A stretch of 64,000 nt of DNA from assembly GCA_046349395.1 (NCBI GenBank), contig JAXMCK010000005.1, positions 620,001 through 684,000 on the forward strand. The letters are read 5' to 3'. The translations under genes and the position numbers were made by a program. The notes under the pieces are model-generated. The model saw nothing but the letters and a program-made list of their open reading frames with translations, made no database searches and was not told the origin of the DNA. Positions within the stretch are counted from its first letter, which is position 1; the number at the start of each line of letters is the position of its first letter. Below are positions 40,693-48,677 of the stretch, piece by piece. This stretch comes from JAXMCK01 sp046349395. Its GTDB lineage: Bacteria > Pseudomonadota > Alphaproteobacteria > Geminicoccales > Geminicoccaceae.

Positions 40693-41349
40693 ATGGCCCG
40701 ATCGCGTCCCGCGCCCTACCCGCCCCGGCCCATTGTCGCCGGCCGTAAGGCCCTCGCCCTTCGCCGGGTCGCGGGCGGGCAGGATGTTATGGCGGCGGCG
40801 CGTGCCGCGCGCCTGCCTGCGGACGAGGTCCGCGCGATGCTGGCCGACGGCAAGGTCGGCGGCCTCCTCGCCACTTGGCGCGACGTCGTCGGCCTGCTTG
40901 ATACGCTGCGCCTGCACCTGCTGGGCTTCTTCAGCGTCTTCGTCGTGCAGGAGGCGATGGAGGAGCGCGAGCCCCGGGTCGCCGCCTGGTTCTTCTCCGA
41001 GAGCCAGCGCGGCCGCGACCCGTTCGAGGTGTTGGCCCAATCCGTGATGCGCATGCTGACGCGCACGCCGCGCGAGCCCACCCACCGCCCACCTCCGGCT
41101 CCGCCCGGCGACTGCGATCCGATGTCGGACGCCTACGCCGCCCGTGCGCGGCTGCGCGTAGTCGCGATGCTGCGGATGCGCGTCATCGAGGAGATCGCCT
41201 GGCGCCGCGCCGACCTCCTGGAAGAGCTGGGCCACAACCCCGCGGAGCCAGTGCCGGCGTCCCTCGATTGGCTCCCCGGTCTCGGCCTGCCGCCGATGCC
41301 GAGGGATCCCGTCATGGCACCCGTGCCGGAAGCACGCGCCGGTCCGTAG
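40693..41349 (+). CDS. Unknown protein, paralogue A (inward-facing, left flank of the cassette)
   Basis: A 218-residue protein, no signal peptide or membrane helix. The N-terminal third (GGQDVMAAARAARLPADEVRAMLAD) looks like a helix-turn-helix. The core, EEREPRVAAWFFSESQRGRD then PFEVLAQSVMRM, matches paralogue B at 45.8 kb closely: RDPKVCAWFFRELQRARNP and LAKSVM. A later YAARARLRVVAMLRMRVIEEI aligns with the other copy too. The family is not recognised; the layout resembles small terminase-like or DNA-binding proteins. It points to the 92-94 bp inverted repeat that starts 27 bp after its stop. Confidence 0.6.
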   Translation: MARSRPAPYPPRPIVAGRKALALRRVAGGQDVMAAARAARLPADEVRAMLADGKVGGLLATWRDVVGLLDTLRLHLLGFFSVFVVQEAMEEREPRVAAWFFSESQRGRDPFEVLAQSVMRMLTRTPREPTHRPPPAPPGDCDPMSDAYAARARLRVVAMLRMRVIEEIAWRRADLLEELGHNPAEPVPASLDWLPGLGLPPMPRDPVMAPVPEARAGP

Positions 41350-41375
41350 CCGCTAACGCCTCCCGACCTGATCCC

Positions 41376-41469
41376 GCCCCCAGCCGATAGAAGGCTGTCC
41401 GGGGCCGATCCCGATTCCACCTACCTCAACCTGCCCGTGGGGGTACGGGGGAGCGCGGTGCGCTCCCCC
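41376..41469 (+). repeat. Left copy of a 92-94 bp inverted repeat flanking the dehydrogenase-ABC cassette
   Basis: Starting GCCCCCAGCC and ending in the hairpin, this stretch is found inverted at 45549-45640. The inner 66 bases match at 61 positions. Both copies end towards the cassette with the same GC-rich hairpin. Confidence 0.85.
41447..41469. terminator. GC-rich hairpin inside the left inverted repeat
   Basis: GGGGGAGCGC-GGT-GCGCTCCCCC has a 10-bp stem and 3-base loop. It lies at the convergent end of paralogue A and the Gfo/Idh gene (stop 41475), so it can stop transcripts from both sides. The inverted copy is at 45549-45570. Confidence 0.6.
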
Positions 41470-41474
41470 GCCCT

Positions 41475-42569
41475 TCACAGCTCGATCGCCCGTTTCTCGT
41501 CGATGCTGCGCTGGGCGGCGAGCACGATGCGGAGGCTGTTGACGGCGTCCGCCATGGAGTCGGTGAGGTCGCGGTCGTTGACGATGGCATCGAGGAAGAG
41601 GGCCTGTTCGCGCTCGCAGAGTGCTTGGTGGTCGGGCTCGTCCTCGGTCGAGATCCATTCGTCCTTGCGGACGAAGTTGTTGTTCTGGTCGATCTCGGCG
41701 TGGTGCAGCTTGATGGCGTTGGTCTTGGTGTGCTGGTCGATGTCGGCCGAGTCGCTGACCTTGTCGGCCTTCGCTTCCGACTGCCCCTCCTGCGGCTTGT
41801 AGGCGATCGAGGCCGAGCCGTTCGGGCCCCAGATGTCCTTCACGAAGTAGGCGACCTCGGACATCATCGGGCCCCAGCCGGCCTCGTACCAGCCGACCGA
41901 GCCGTCGTCGAAGACGACGTGCAGGTGGCCGTAGTTCTGGACCCTGGTCTCGGCGCTGAGCTTGGCGCCGATGCCGTGGACACGGACGGGCTTCGCGCGG
42001 GTGAGCTGGCACATGACGTCGACATAGTGGACGCCGCAGTCGACGATGGGGGTGAGGCTCTCCATCAGGTTCTTGTGCCAGTTCCAGGCCGGGCCGCTGG
42101 ACTGCTGGTTCAGGTTCATCCGCATGACGAGCGGCTTGCCGAGGCCCTGGCCCAGCTCCACGAACTTCGCCCAGGCCGGGTGGACGCGGAGGATGTAGCC
42201 CAGCACCAGCTTGCGGTTCTTGGCCTTCGCCGTCTCGACCACCTTCACTCCGTCCTCGTAGGTCGTGGCGATCGGCTTCTCCATGAACACGTGCGCCCCG
42301 GCGTTCATGGCGCGGATGGCGTAGTCGGCATGGGTGTCGGGGTAGGTGTTGATCGAGACGGCGTCGGGCTTCGTCTCGCGCAGGGCCGTGTCGAAGTCCT
42401 CGAAGAGCGGGTAGCCCTCCAGCTCGTCCGGGAGTGAGCCCGCCTTCGACCTGATGCTGCGGCTCATCAGGCCGACCAGCTCGAAGCCCGGATTGCGGTG
42501 ATAGGCCTTGGCGTGGCTGGCCCCCATGTTGCCGACACCCACGACCAGGATCCTGACCGGTTTCGCCAT
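41475..42569 (-). CDS. Gfo/Idh/MocA family NAD(P)-dependent oxidoreductase
   Basis: A 364-residue protein. The Rossmann start is MAKPVRILVVGVGNMGASHA (GxGxMG), followed by the NTYPDTHADYAIRAMNAGAH segment and the EKPIATTYEDG motif whose Lys is catalytic. The C-terminal alpha-beta domain holds DCGVHYVDVMCQL with the His and Asp. Such enzymes oxidise or epimerise sugars, inositols or related alcohols. It is divergent from the NitT/TauT-type transporter with about 160 bp between, and both lie within the inverted repeats, so it may act on the imported compound. Confidence 0.88.
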   Translation of the reverse strand: MAKPVRILVVGVGNMGASHAKAYHRNPGFELVGLMSRSIRSKAGSLPDELEGYPLFEDFDTALRETKPDAVSINTYPDTHADYAIRAMNAGAHVFMEKPIATTYEDGVKVVETAKAKNRKLVLGYILRVHPAWAKFVELGQGLGKPLVMRMNLNQQSSGPAWNWHKNLMESLTPIVDCGVHYVDVMCQLTRAKPVRVHGIGAKLSAETRVQNYGHLHVVFDDGSVGWYEAGWGPMMSEVAYFVKDIWGPNGSASIAYKPQEGQSEAKADKVSDSADIDQHTKTNAIKLHHAEIDQNNNFVRKDEWISTEDEPDHQALCEREQALFLDAIVNDRDLTDSMADAVNSLRIVLAAQRSIDEKRAIEL

Positions 42570-42728
42570 GCTCGCCTCCCGCCTCGGTTGGCGTCATCGT
42601 ACCGTCCGAGGGGTGCGCCGCAAGCGATGAGCTGACCTGCGCGCCGCGTCGCGGGCCTGTCGCTTGACGGGGGCGACGCAACCGGGAAAGGTCGGGGGCG
42701 CCGTCAGTCGAACTACCAAGGGTTGCCA

Positions 42729-43538
42729 ATGGCAGCGGACGGGTCGACCCCACCGGCGAAGCTCGTCGTGGAGCAGGCGACCAAGGTCTATGCGACGAAG
42801 TCGGGCGGCGTACAGGCGCTGGCCGGGTTCGACATGACGGTGAAGCAGGGCGAGTTCGCCTGCGTGCTGGGCCCCTCGGGCTGCGGCAAGTCCACATTGC
42901 TCTGGGCCATGGCCGGCCTGCACACGCTGAGCGGCGGGCGGATCACGCTGGACGGCAAGCCTGTCGACGGGCCGAACCCGCAGATCGCCATGGTGTTCCA
43001 GGAGGCGAACCTGCTGCCCTGGCGCTCGCTGCAGAAGAACATCGAGCTGCCGTTTGAGATCAGGTCGCAACCGCCGGCCCGCGAGCGTATCGACCATCTC
43101 CTGGCCGAGGTCGGCCTCGCCGGCTTCCAGAACAAGTTCCCCCGCGAGCTGTCGGGCGGCATGCAGCAGCGGGCGTCCATCGTCCGGGCACTCGCCGTCG
43201 ATCCCTCGCTGCTGCTGATGGACGAGCCCTTCGGGGCGCTGGATGCCTTCACCCGAGAGGAGATGAACCTTCTCATCCAGCAGATCTGGATGGAGACGCA
43301 GAAGACGATCGTCTTCATCACCCACTCGATCGTCGAGGCCGTCTTCCTCGCCGACCGCATCTTCGTGATGTCAGCCAGGCCCGGCCGGCTCGCCAAGGTG
43401 TTCGAGGTCGACCTGCCGCGCCCGCGGGCGGTCGACGTCATGACCGAGCCGCACTTCGTCGAGCTGGTGGCCGCCATCAAATCCTCGATCGAGCACCGCT
43501 CGCACCGCAGCACCCCCGACCTGGCGCGGGCCTCCTGA
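42729..43538 (+). CDS. ABC transporter ATP-binding protein, NitT/TauT type
   Basis: A 269-residue ATPase. It has Walker A GPSGCGKST, Q-loop VFQEANLLPW, signature LSGGMQQR, Walker B LLLMDEPFGALD and switch His in THSIVEAVF. The FQEANLLPWR and DEPFGALDAFTREEMN pattern is that of nitrate/sulfonate/taurine/aminopyrimidine importers. ATG at 42729 is used; TTG 42723 is in frame. The stop overlaps the permease start as TGATG. Three transporter genes run together. Confidence 0.9.
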   Translation: MAADGSTPPAKLVVEQATKVYATKSGGVQALAGFDMTVKQGEFACVLGPSGCGKSTLLWAMAGLHTLSGGRITLDGKPVDGPNPQIAMVFQEANLLPWRSLQKNIELPFEIRSQPPARERIDHLLAEVGLAGFQNKFPRELSGGMQQRASIVRALAVDPSLLLMDEPFGALDAFTREEMNLLIQQIWMETQKTIVFITHSIVEAVFLADRIFVMSARPGRLAKVFEVDLPRPRAVDVMTEPHFVELVAAIKSSIEHRSHRSTPDLARAS

Positions 43539-44398
43539 TGGCGACGGTCGACCGCGAGCTGAAGGACAAGATCCCGACCTTCGAGAAGCACGGGGCCGAG
43601 CAGGCCGTCGACATCTCGAACTGGTCCGGCGTCACCTCGAGCCTCGGCGTCATCCAGTCGGCGCGCGAGTGGGGAGCCATCCTGCTCACCGCCGTCATCG
43701 TCATCGGCGGGGCGGAGATCCTGCTGCGCTGGCTGGAGGTGCCGACCTACATCCTGCCTACGCCGTCGGCGACCGTGGGTGCGCTCATCAAGGACTTCCC
43801 CCAGATCGCACCCCATATCGGCTACACGCTGGTCGAGCTGCTCTCCGGCTTCGCCATAGGGGCTACGATCGGTTTCCTCCTGGCGGCGATCGTCACCCAG
43901 TTCCCCTTCGTCGAGAAGATCATCACCCCCTACATCCTGCTGCTGGTGACCACGCCCATGCTGGCGCTGGTCCCGCTGCTGATCTTGAAGTTCGGCTTCG
44001 GCTTCACGCCGCGCATCATCGCGGTCGCGCTGGCCGCCGGCCCGATGGTGATGATCAACTCGGCCACCGGCTTCCGCCGGGTCGACCTCGCCAAGGTGGC
44101 ATTGGCCCGTTCTTTCGGTGCGAGCACGCTGCAGATCTTCACCAAGATCCGCATCCCGATGGCGATGCCGATGGTCATCGTCGGCCTGATGGTGGGCTCG
44201 ATCTTCGGCCTGCTCACGGCCGTCGGCGCCGAGATGGTGGGGGGCAGCTTCGGGCTCGGCAACCGTCTCACCTACTACTCCTCACTCATCCAGATGCCGC
44301 AGTTCTTCGCCTGCATCCTGGTGCTGGCGGTCATCGGCATCTCGATCTACGCCTTCTTCTACTGGCTGGGGCAGAAGACCGCGGGCTGGGAAGCCTGA
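43538..44398 (+). CDS. ABC transporter permease, NitT/TauT type
   Basis: A 286-residue membrane protein with about six helices (GAILLTAVIVIGGAEILLRW onwards). The permease-ATPase contact loop is the EAA-like segment LAKVALARSFGASTLQIFTK, followed by RIPMAMPMVIVGLMVG. The first base of its ATG overlaps the ATPase stop codon. It forms the membrane channel, probably as a dimer, with the ATPase and the binding protein 20 bp downstream. Confidence 0.9.
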   Translation: MATVDRELKDKIPTFEKHGAEQAVDISNWSGVTSSLGVIQSAREWGAILLTAVIVIGGAEILLRWLEVPTYILPTPSATVGALIKDFPQIAPHIGYTLVELLSGFAIGATIGFLLAAIVTQFPFVEKIITPYILLLVTTPMLALVPLLILKFGFGFTPRIIAVALAAGPMVMINSATGFRRVDLAKVALARSFGASTLQIFTKIRIPMAMPMVIVGLMVGSIFGLLTAVGAEMVGGSFGLGNRLTYYSSLIQMPQFFACILVLAVIGISIYAFFYWLGQKTAGWEA

Positions 44399-44418
44399 GC
44401 GGCAAAGGGAGGAATGCG

Positions 44419-45534
44419 ATGCTGCCGATGATCGATCGCCGCCGGATGCTGACCGCCACGGGTGCGGCTGTCCTGGGTGCGATGGCCTTCCGGCCGAGCC
44501 TGCTGCTGGCCGACGGCGGCACGGTCCGCTGGGTCAGCCCCCGCGGCACCGTCGAGGTGCTCGACGACTACCCCTACTGGGTGGGCAAGAAGTTCGGCTA
44601 TTTCGGCGACATCGAGACGACGCTCGAGCCGGGCCCGATGGAGGCCACGGCCACCATCAAGCTCGTCGACCAGGAACAGTCCGACATGGGCTATCCCTCC
44701 CCCGGCGTCTTCTCGCTGGGCCTGGAGCAGGGCATCCCGCTGAAGTCCGTCTGGCACATGGGGGCCTACGACGTCTTCAACTTCGCCTTCCCCAAGGGCA
44801 AGAAGCCGGACGATCCCGCCGCCTTCTTCCCCGGCAAGAAGATCCTGCTGGGTTCGATCGGCTGGAAGGCCATCTGCGATCCCGAGCTCGCCCAGCTGGG
44901 CGTCGACCTCTCCAAGGTCGAGTATCTCGAAGCCGGCGCCCTCTGGGGCCAGGCACTCAGCCAGGGTCAGGGCGACGCCGCCCTATGTTGGGAAGGCCTC
45001 CGCGCCCAGTGGACCGGCCAGGGCCTCGATTTCGACTATCTGCTCCCCTACAGCTTCTCGAAGCTGCCGGCGAACTCCTTCGTCATCCGCAAGAATGACG
45101 CCGAGGACGCCTCCAAGAAGGCCCTTTACGAGAACTACCTGCGCGGCTGGGCCATGGGCCTGCAGTTCGGCTTCGAGAACCCGCGCGCCGCCACCCAGAT
45201 CGTCCTCGAGCAGTTCCCCTCGCTGGCCTCCACCCTGAAGCCCGACATCGCCACCGAGTCGATGATGCAGCTCGCCAAGGTCATGCGCGGCGACTGGCCG
45301 AAGCGGAAAGGCTGGGGCTGGCACGACATGGCGCAGTGGCAGTACTTCTTCGACCTCATCCACAAGATCGGCCAGATCACCAAGCCCATCAAGGCGGAAG
45401 ACGTCTGCAGCAACGAGTACGTCGCCGCCGCCAACACCTTCGACCAGGCGAAGGTCAAGGCCGACGCGTCGGGCTTCCAGCTCTCCCCCGACTTCCAGGC
45501 CGTCGACGTCGCCGCCATCGAGGCGCGGCTCTGA
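44419..45534 (+). CDS. ABC transporter substrate-binding protein, NitT/TauT-like
   Basis: A 371-residue exported protein. The start MLPMIDRRRMLTATGAAVLG is a Tat-like signal (RRRML), then ADGGTVRWVSPRGTVEVLDD. It is an NMT1/THI5-like SsuA-type bilobal binder, with PYWVGKKFGYF and WHMGAYDVFNFAF segments. The ligand is unknown; this group carries sulfonates, nitrate, pyrimidine precursors or aromatic acids. The dehydrogenase in the cassette suggests a hydroxylated compound. GGGAGGAA precedes the ATG. Confidence 0.88.
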   Translation: MLPMIDRRRMLTATGAAVLGAMAFRPSLLLADGGTVRWVSPRGTVEVLDDYPYWVGKKFGYFGDIETTLEPGPMEATATIKLVDQEQSDMGYPSPGVFSLGLEQGIPLKSVWHMGAYDVFNFAFPKGKKPDDPAAFFPGKKILLGSIGWKAICDPELAQLGVDLSKVEYLEAGALWGQALSQGQGDAALCWEGLRAQWTGQGLDFDYLLPYSFSKLPANSFVIRKNDAEDASKKALYENYLRGWAMGLQFGFENPRAATQIVLEQFPSLASTLKPDIATESMMQLAKVMRGDWPKRKGWGWHDMAQWQYFFDLIHKIGQITKPIKAEDVCSNEYVAAANTFDQAKVKADASGFQLSPDFQAVDVAAIEARL

Positions 45535-45548
45535 GCAGGTAGCGATCA

Positions 45549-45640
45549 GGGGAGCGCACCGCGCTCCCCCCTGCCCCCACGGGCGGGTTCAGGAAGGTGG
45601 AATCGGGATCGGCCCGGGCAGCCACGGATTGGCTGGGGGC
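45549..45640 (-). repeat. Right copy of the 92-94 bp inverted repeat
   Basis: Reverse complement of 41376-41469; 61 of the inner 66 bases identical. It starts with the GC-rich hairpin (45549-45570) 14 bp after the binding-protein stop and ends GGCTGGGGGC. It is the mirrored boundary of the cassette. Confidence 0.85.
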
Positions 45641-45692
45641 TGTTTGGAAGAGCTGCGAAGGGGTCGGAGGTTGACGGGTCGCGCCGGAGGCG

Positions 45693-45764
45693 CAGCCTCA
45701 AGTAGGCCGAAGGCCGGTAGGCGGCGGAAAAGCCAGCCTCAAGTAGGCCGAAGGCCGGTAGGCG
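45693..45764. repeat. Two 31-bp direct repeats before paralogue B
   Basis: The sequence that begins CAGCCTCAAGTAGGCCGAAG and ends GGTAGGCG is present twice, at 45693-45723 and 45734-45764, identical. Each contains GGCCgaaGGCC, a short hairpin. The period is 41 bases; there are only two units, and the stop of paralogue B is 4 bp further. Confidence 0.9.
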
Positions 45765-45767
45765 ACC

Positions 45768-46487
45768 TCAAGAACTATCGAAATCCGGGTCCCGTGCGCG
45801 CACCCTGATCCGCTTGCCGGTGATCTTGGCAATGAGGCGGCGGTAGTCGCGTTCCTCTGGGGTCTCCTGCGGGCGGGTCAGGGCCGGCGGCGGCTCAGGC
45901 ACGGGACGCTGCGGGGCCGGCGGCTCGCCAGCGGCGGCTTGGGCCTCGGCTTTCTCGCGCTGCTTGACCTGCGCCTCGACGATGAGCTGGTCGCGGAGGC
46001 GGACGGTGATGCGGTGGCGGAGCGCTTCGAGGTCGTCGTACGGGCGCGGCGGATAGAGGACGCGCTTCACCTTCGGCGGTGGCTTTGGAGCTTCGGCTTC
46101 GGCGGCTTCGCGTGCGGCGCGTTCCTGGGCATGCATGACGGACTTCGCCAGCGTCACGCAGGGATTGCGGGCGCGTTGCAGCTCGCGGAAGAACCAGGCG
46201 CAGACCTTGGGATCGCGCTCGTGGACCGACTCGACCAGCACCTGGAGCGCCAGCTCGCGCAACTCGGCCAGGATCTCCTCTTCGGGCCGGCCGTACATCG
46301 CGCGATAGCTCTCGACCATCTCCGGCAGGTCCGGATCGGCGCTGAAGGCGTCGAGCTCGGCGTCGCTGATCTTGATCTTCGCCGCCGCCTTGGCGGCGGT
46401 GGCCCCGAGTGCCATCAGCCGCACGAAGCGGCGCTTCTTGCGCCGGGCGCGGAACTCGGGGTCGAGGCGGTAGGGCGTGTCGTCCAT
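45768..46487 (-). CDS. Unknown protein, paralogue B (inward-facing, right flank)
   Basis: A 239-residue protein. MDDTPYRLDPEFRARRKKRR starts a basic helix; ATAAKAAAKIKISDAELDAF is helix-turn-helix-like. The shared core is ERDPKVCAWFFRELQRARNP followed by VTLAKSVMHAQ, matching paralogue A. The tail is Pro/Ala/Glu-rich and then EERDYRRLIAKITGKRIRVR. No family recognised. It points to the cassette; a perfect 23-bp palindrome lies 48 bp upstream. Confidence 0.65.
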   Translation of the reverse strand: MDDTPYRLDPEFRARRKKRRFVRLMALGATAAKAAAKIKISDAELDAFSADPDLPEMVESYRAMYGRPEEEILAELRELALQVLVESVHERDPKVCAWFFRELQRARNPCVTLAKSVMHAQERAAREAAEAEAPKPPPKVKRVLYPPRPYDDLEALRHRITVRLRDQLIVEAQVKQREKAEAQAAAGEPPAPQRPVPEPPPALTRPQETPEERDYRRLIAKITGKRIRVRARDPDFDSS

Positions 46488-46534
46488 GGAGAGGAAGGCT
46501 ATACGAACCTAGGACTTCTGTCAAGATCGGGGGC

Positions 46535-46557
46535 TTAATGGTACCAGGTACCATTAA
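46535..46557. repeat. Perfect 23-bp palindrome upstream of paralogue B
   Basis: TTAATGGTACC, one A, then GGTACCATTAA form an 11-bp-arm inverted repeat 48 bp before the start of paralogue B (46487) and next to the IS110 remnant. The last 12 bases GGTACCATTAAC recur exactly at 48977. It may be an operator of paralogue B or a junction of the island. Confidence 0.75.
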
Positions 46558-46646
46558 CGGAACGTGTACCAGCGTGGCGCCCGTCCGCATCTCATTCAAC
46601 CCGAACAGTCGACAGGGCAGCAAGCCCGCATGCGAGGACGGGAAGG

Positions 46647-47604
46647 ATGCGTGCAGAAAAGCCTCGTGACTTCGTCGGCATTGACGTCAGTGGAAAGTCA
46701 ACTCGACGTCCATCTTCTACCCGAAGGTCTGACGGGACGGTTCGCCAACGACTCGGGCGGGATCGGCCGGCTCCTGACTTGGCTTGCGACGCGCTCGGTG
46801 ATGCTGGTCGTCGTGGAAGCGACGGGGGCTCTCGAGCGGCGCCTGGTGAGCGGCCTGCAGGCTGCTGGCGTGGCTGTGGCAGTGGTCAATCCGCGCCAGA
46901 TCAGAGACTTCGCCCGGGCGGCCGGGCTATTGGCCAAGACCGATAGGCTTGACGCCCGCGTGCTGGCGACCTTCGCCCAGCGCATGCAGCCGCGGCCGGC
47001 CCCGGCCCGAAGTGCCGCCCAGCAGCACCTGGCGGACCTCGTCTTGCGGCGGCGACAGTTGGCTCAGCTGGTTCAGGCCGAGCGCAATCGGCGGCGCCGC
47101 AGCAGCGATCGCCTGCTGCACCAATCTCTGGACCGGCATCTCGGCTGGCTCGAGCAGGAGATGAAGCGGATCCAGGACATGATCGAGGCGGCGCTCGAAG
47201 CGCTGCCCGATGGCACCACCCGCTCGGAGTTGCTCGCCGCAGTGCCGGGCGTGGGGCGGATCACCATCGCCACGCTCCTGGCCCTCCTGCCGGAACTCGG
47301 GCAACTCGACGGCAAGGCCATCGCCAGCCTAACGGGCACGGCACGGTTCGCCCGCGACAGCGGCCTGATGCGCGGTAAACGGACCGTCTGGGGCGGACGG
47401 CAACAGGTCCGCTCCACCCTCTACATGGCGGCCCTGGTAGCCGCCCGCTTCAACCCGACGATCCGGGCCTTCTACCAGCGCCTGCTCGCCGCCGGGAAAC
47501 CGAAGAAGCTTGCGCTCACCGCCGCCATGCGGAAATTGATCGTGATCCTCAACGCCATCCTGCGCAGCGGCACCCCATGGCACGCCGCGGAGACAGCAGC
47601 ATGA
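46647..47604 (+). pseudogene. IS110-family transposase with an early frameshift
   Basis: From ATG 46647 the frame gives MRAEKPRDFVGIDVSGKS, containing the first catalytic Asp. Then a one-base shift near 46700 moves the reading to QLDVHLLPEGLTGRFANDSG and VVVEATGALERRLVSGL. This continues as AKTDRLDARVLATFAQRMQP and LLAAVPGVGRITIATLLALL to TGA at 47602-47604. The main frame alone lacks the DVS strand, so no active enzyme forms. All other DEDD positions are still visible. A third, distinct IS110 subgroup in the window. Confidence 0.85.
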
Positions 47605-47640
47605 GCCAGCGGCAAGACAGTCGCTGGTACCGAGGCCTCC

Positions 47641-47815
47641 GGCCATACGAGCCTTCAACCTACGCCTGCTGGCCGCCGTGAAGCCTAAGACGCTTGCGCT
47701 CACCGTTGCAATCGCAAGCTCGTCGTGGTCCTCATCGCCATCCTGCGCAACGGCAGCCCATGGCACGCCGCGGAGACAGCAACCTGAGCCATCGGTAAGA
47801 CAGTCGCTGGGACAA
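47641..47815 (+). mobile_element. Solo 3' end of a second, related IS110 element
   Basis: The stretch beginning cgagccttcaacctacgcct repeats the end of the transposase gene at 47460-47604 in diverged form: LLAAVKPKTLALT corresponds to LLAAGKPKKLALT. Both continue to ccatggcacgccgcggagac and the same 3' flank agacagtcgctgg. There is no 5' part. It is a partial duplicate, probably from recombination or nested insertion at the same end. Confidence 0.75.
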
Positions 47816-47831
47816 AGGTTGCGAACATTCG

Positions 47832-48677
47832 CTAAGTAGACTTAGTCGAGTTCTGCGTCAGCGTATCTGACGCGACTGTCTCGCTCACTCCTTCCTCAGC
47901 TTCCCGTCTACTCTTCGTGATAAAATCTAGATCCTCAAACACCTCAGCGCGTTTGAGATGTACTGCGGATATGAATTTGCGGGTCACTGTTCCATCTGCT
48001 CCAATTTTCTTTTTCTCAATAATACCCGACTTGTTGTTCGCCGCGGCACACAACTTTGTGACGCTCAAGGAATTTAGATGTCGGGATGTAAAATGCGTTC
48101 TTACGCCAAGCTCGTCCAACTCGTCCCAATACCAGCCTGTGGCATGATCTATAATGTCAAGATCAAATGAAATCACTGCGTTGCCGTGCACCGGCCCTAT
48201 TTGTCTAAATAAAGGTATTTCTGCGGTGTACTGATACCTAATTTGCTTTGGGTTATCGCGCGCAAGTGGAGTCACTGTATTCGACCAAAATCTAGCATGT
48301 GGATCCCCATTACTTGTATATGATGTACCCCTTATTGAATAAGCATCTTGTGAATAGGAATAATTTATATCATATATTGAATAAAAAAGTTCCCCACTTG
48401 AAACGTTCTCCTTAGTTTCTTTCCTATACGCCTCAATCCATCGCCCCATAAATAAAGCATAGGGATCCCGTAGGATATATCTTCTAAACCATTTACTCGA
48501 TACTAATGAATATTTGACTACAGATGACATAATGAAAATGCTGATTCCAACAAACATTGTAAGAAAAACATACCAATGAGAACTTTCTGGAAAAGCGTAC
48601 TTTACAATGGAACCTGAGAAACTTACGACCAGAGCGACTGCACCATCATAAAGTGTACCGTAAAGTATTTTTGCCAT
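47832..48677 (-). CDS. Two-TM beta-rich protein of unknown function, foreign composition
   Basis: A 281-residue protein. Two membrane helices lie at about residues 12-30 (AVALVVSFSGSIVKYAF) and 36-58 (WYVFLTMFVGISIFIMSSVV). A cytoplasmic beta-rich domain follows, starting FMGRWIEAYRKE with a lipocalin-type GxW. Strands ELFYSIYDINYSYSQDAYSI, QIRYQYTAEIPLFRQIGPVH and NAVISFDLDIIDHATGWYWD follow, and the C-terminus is charged. The two-TM plus beta-barrel layout resembles Cap15-type effectors, but no cyclase gene is near. The gene is strikingly A+T-rich against its surroundings, so recently acquired. Confidence 0.65.
   Translation of the reverse strand: MAKILYGTLYDGAVALVVSFSGSIVKYAFPESSHWYVFLTMFVGISIFIMSSVVKYSLVSSKWFRRYILRDPYALFMGRWIEAYRKETKENVSSGELFYSIYDINYSYSQDAYSIRGTSYTSNGDPHARFWSNTVTPLARDNPKQIRYQYTAEIPLFRQIGPVHGNAVISFDLDIIDHATGWYWDELDELGVRTHFTSRHLNSLSVTKLCAAANNKSGIIEKKKIGADGTVTRKFISAVHLKRAEVFEDLDFITKSRREAEEGVSETVASDTLTQNSTKST

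Noticed and set aside
45693..45764. CRISPR array
   Set aside because: Only two repeats with a 10-bp spacer and no cas genes.
46647..47604. Programmed frameshifting in the IS110 transposase
   Set aside because: No slippery heptamer at the shift point and IS110 enzymes are normally made from one frame; decay is simpler.
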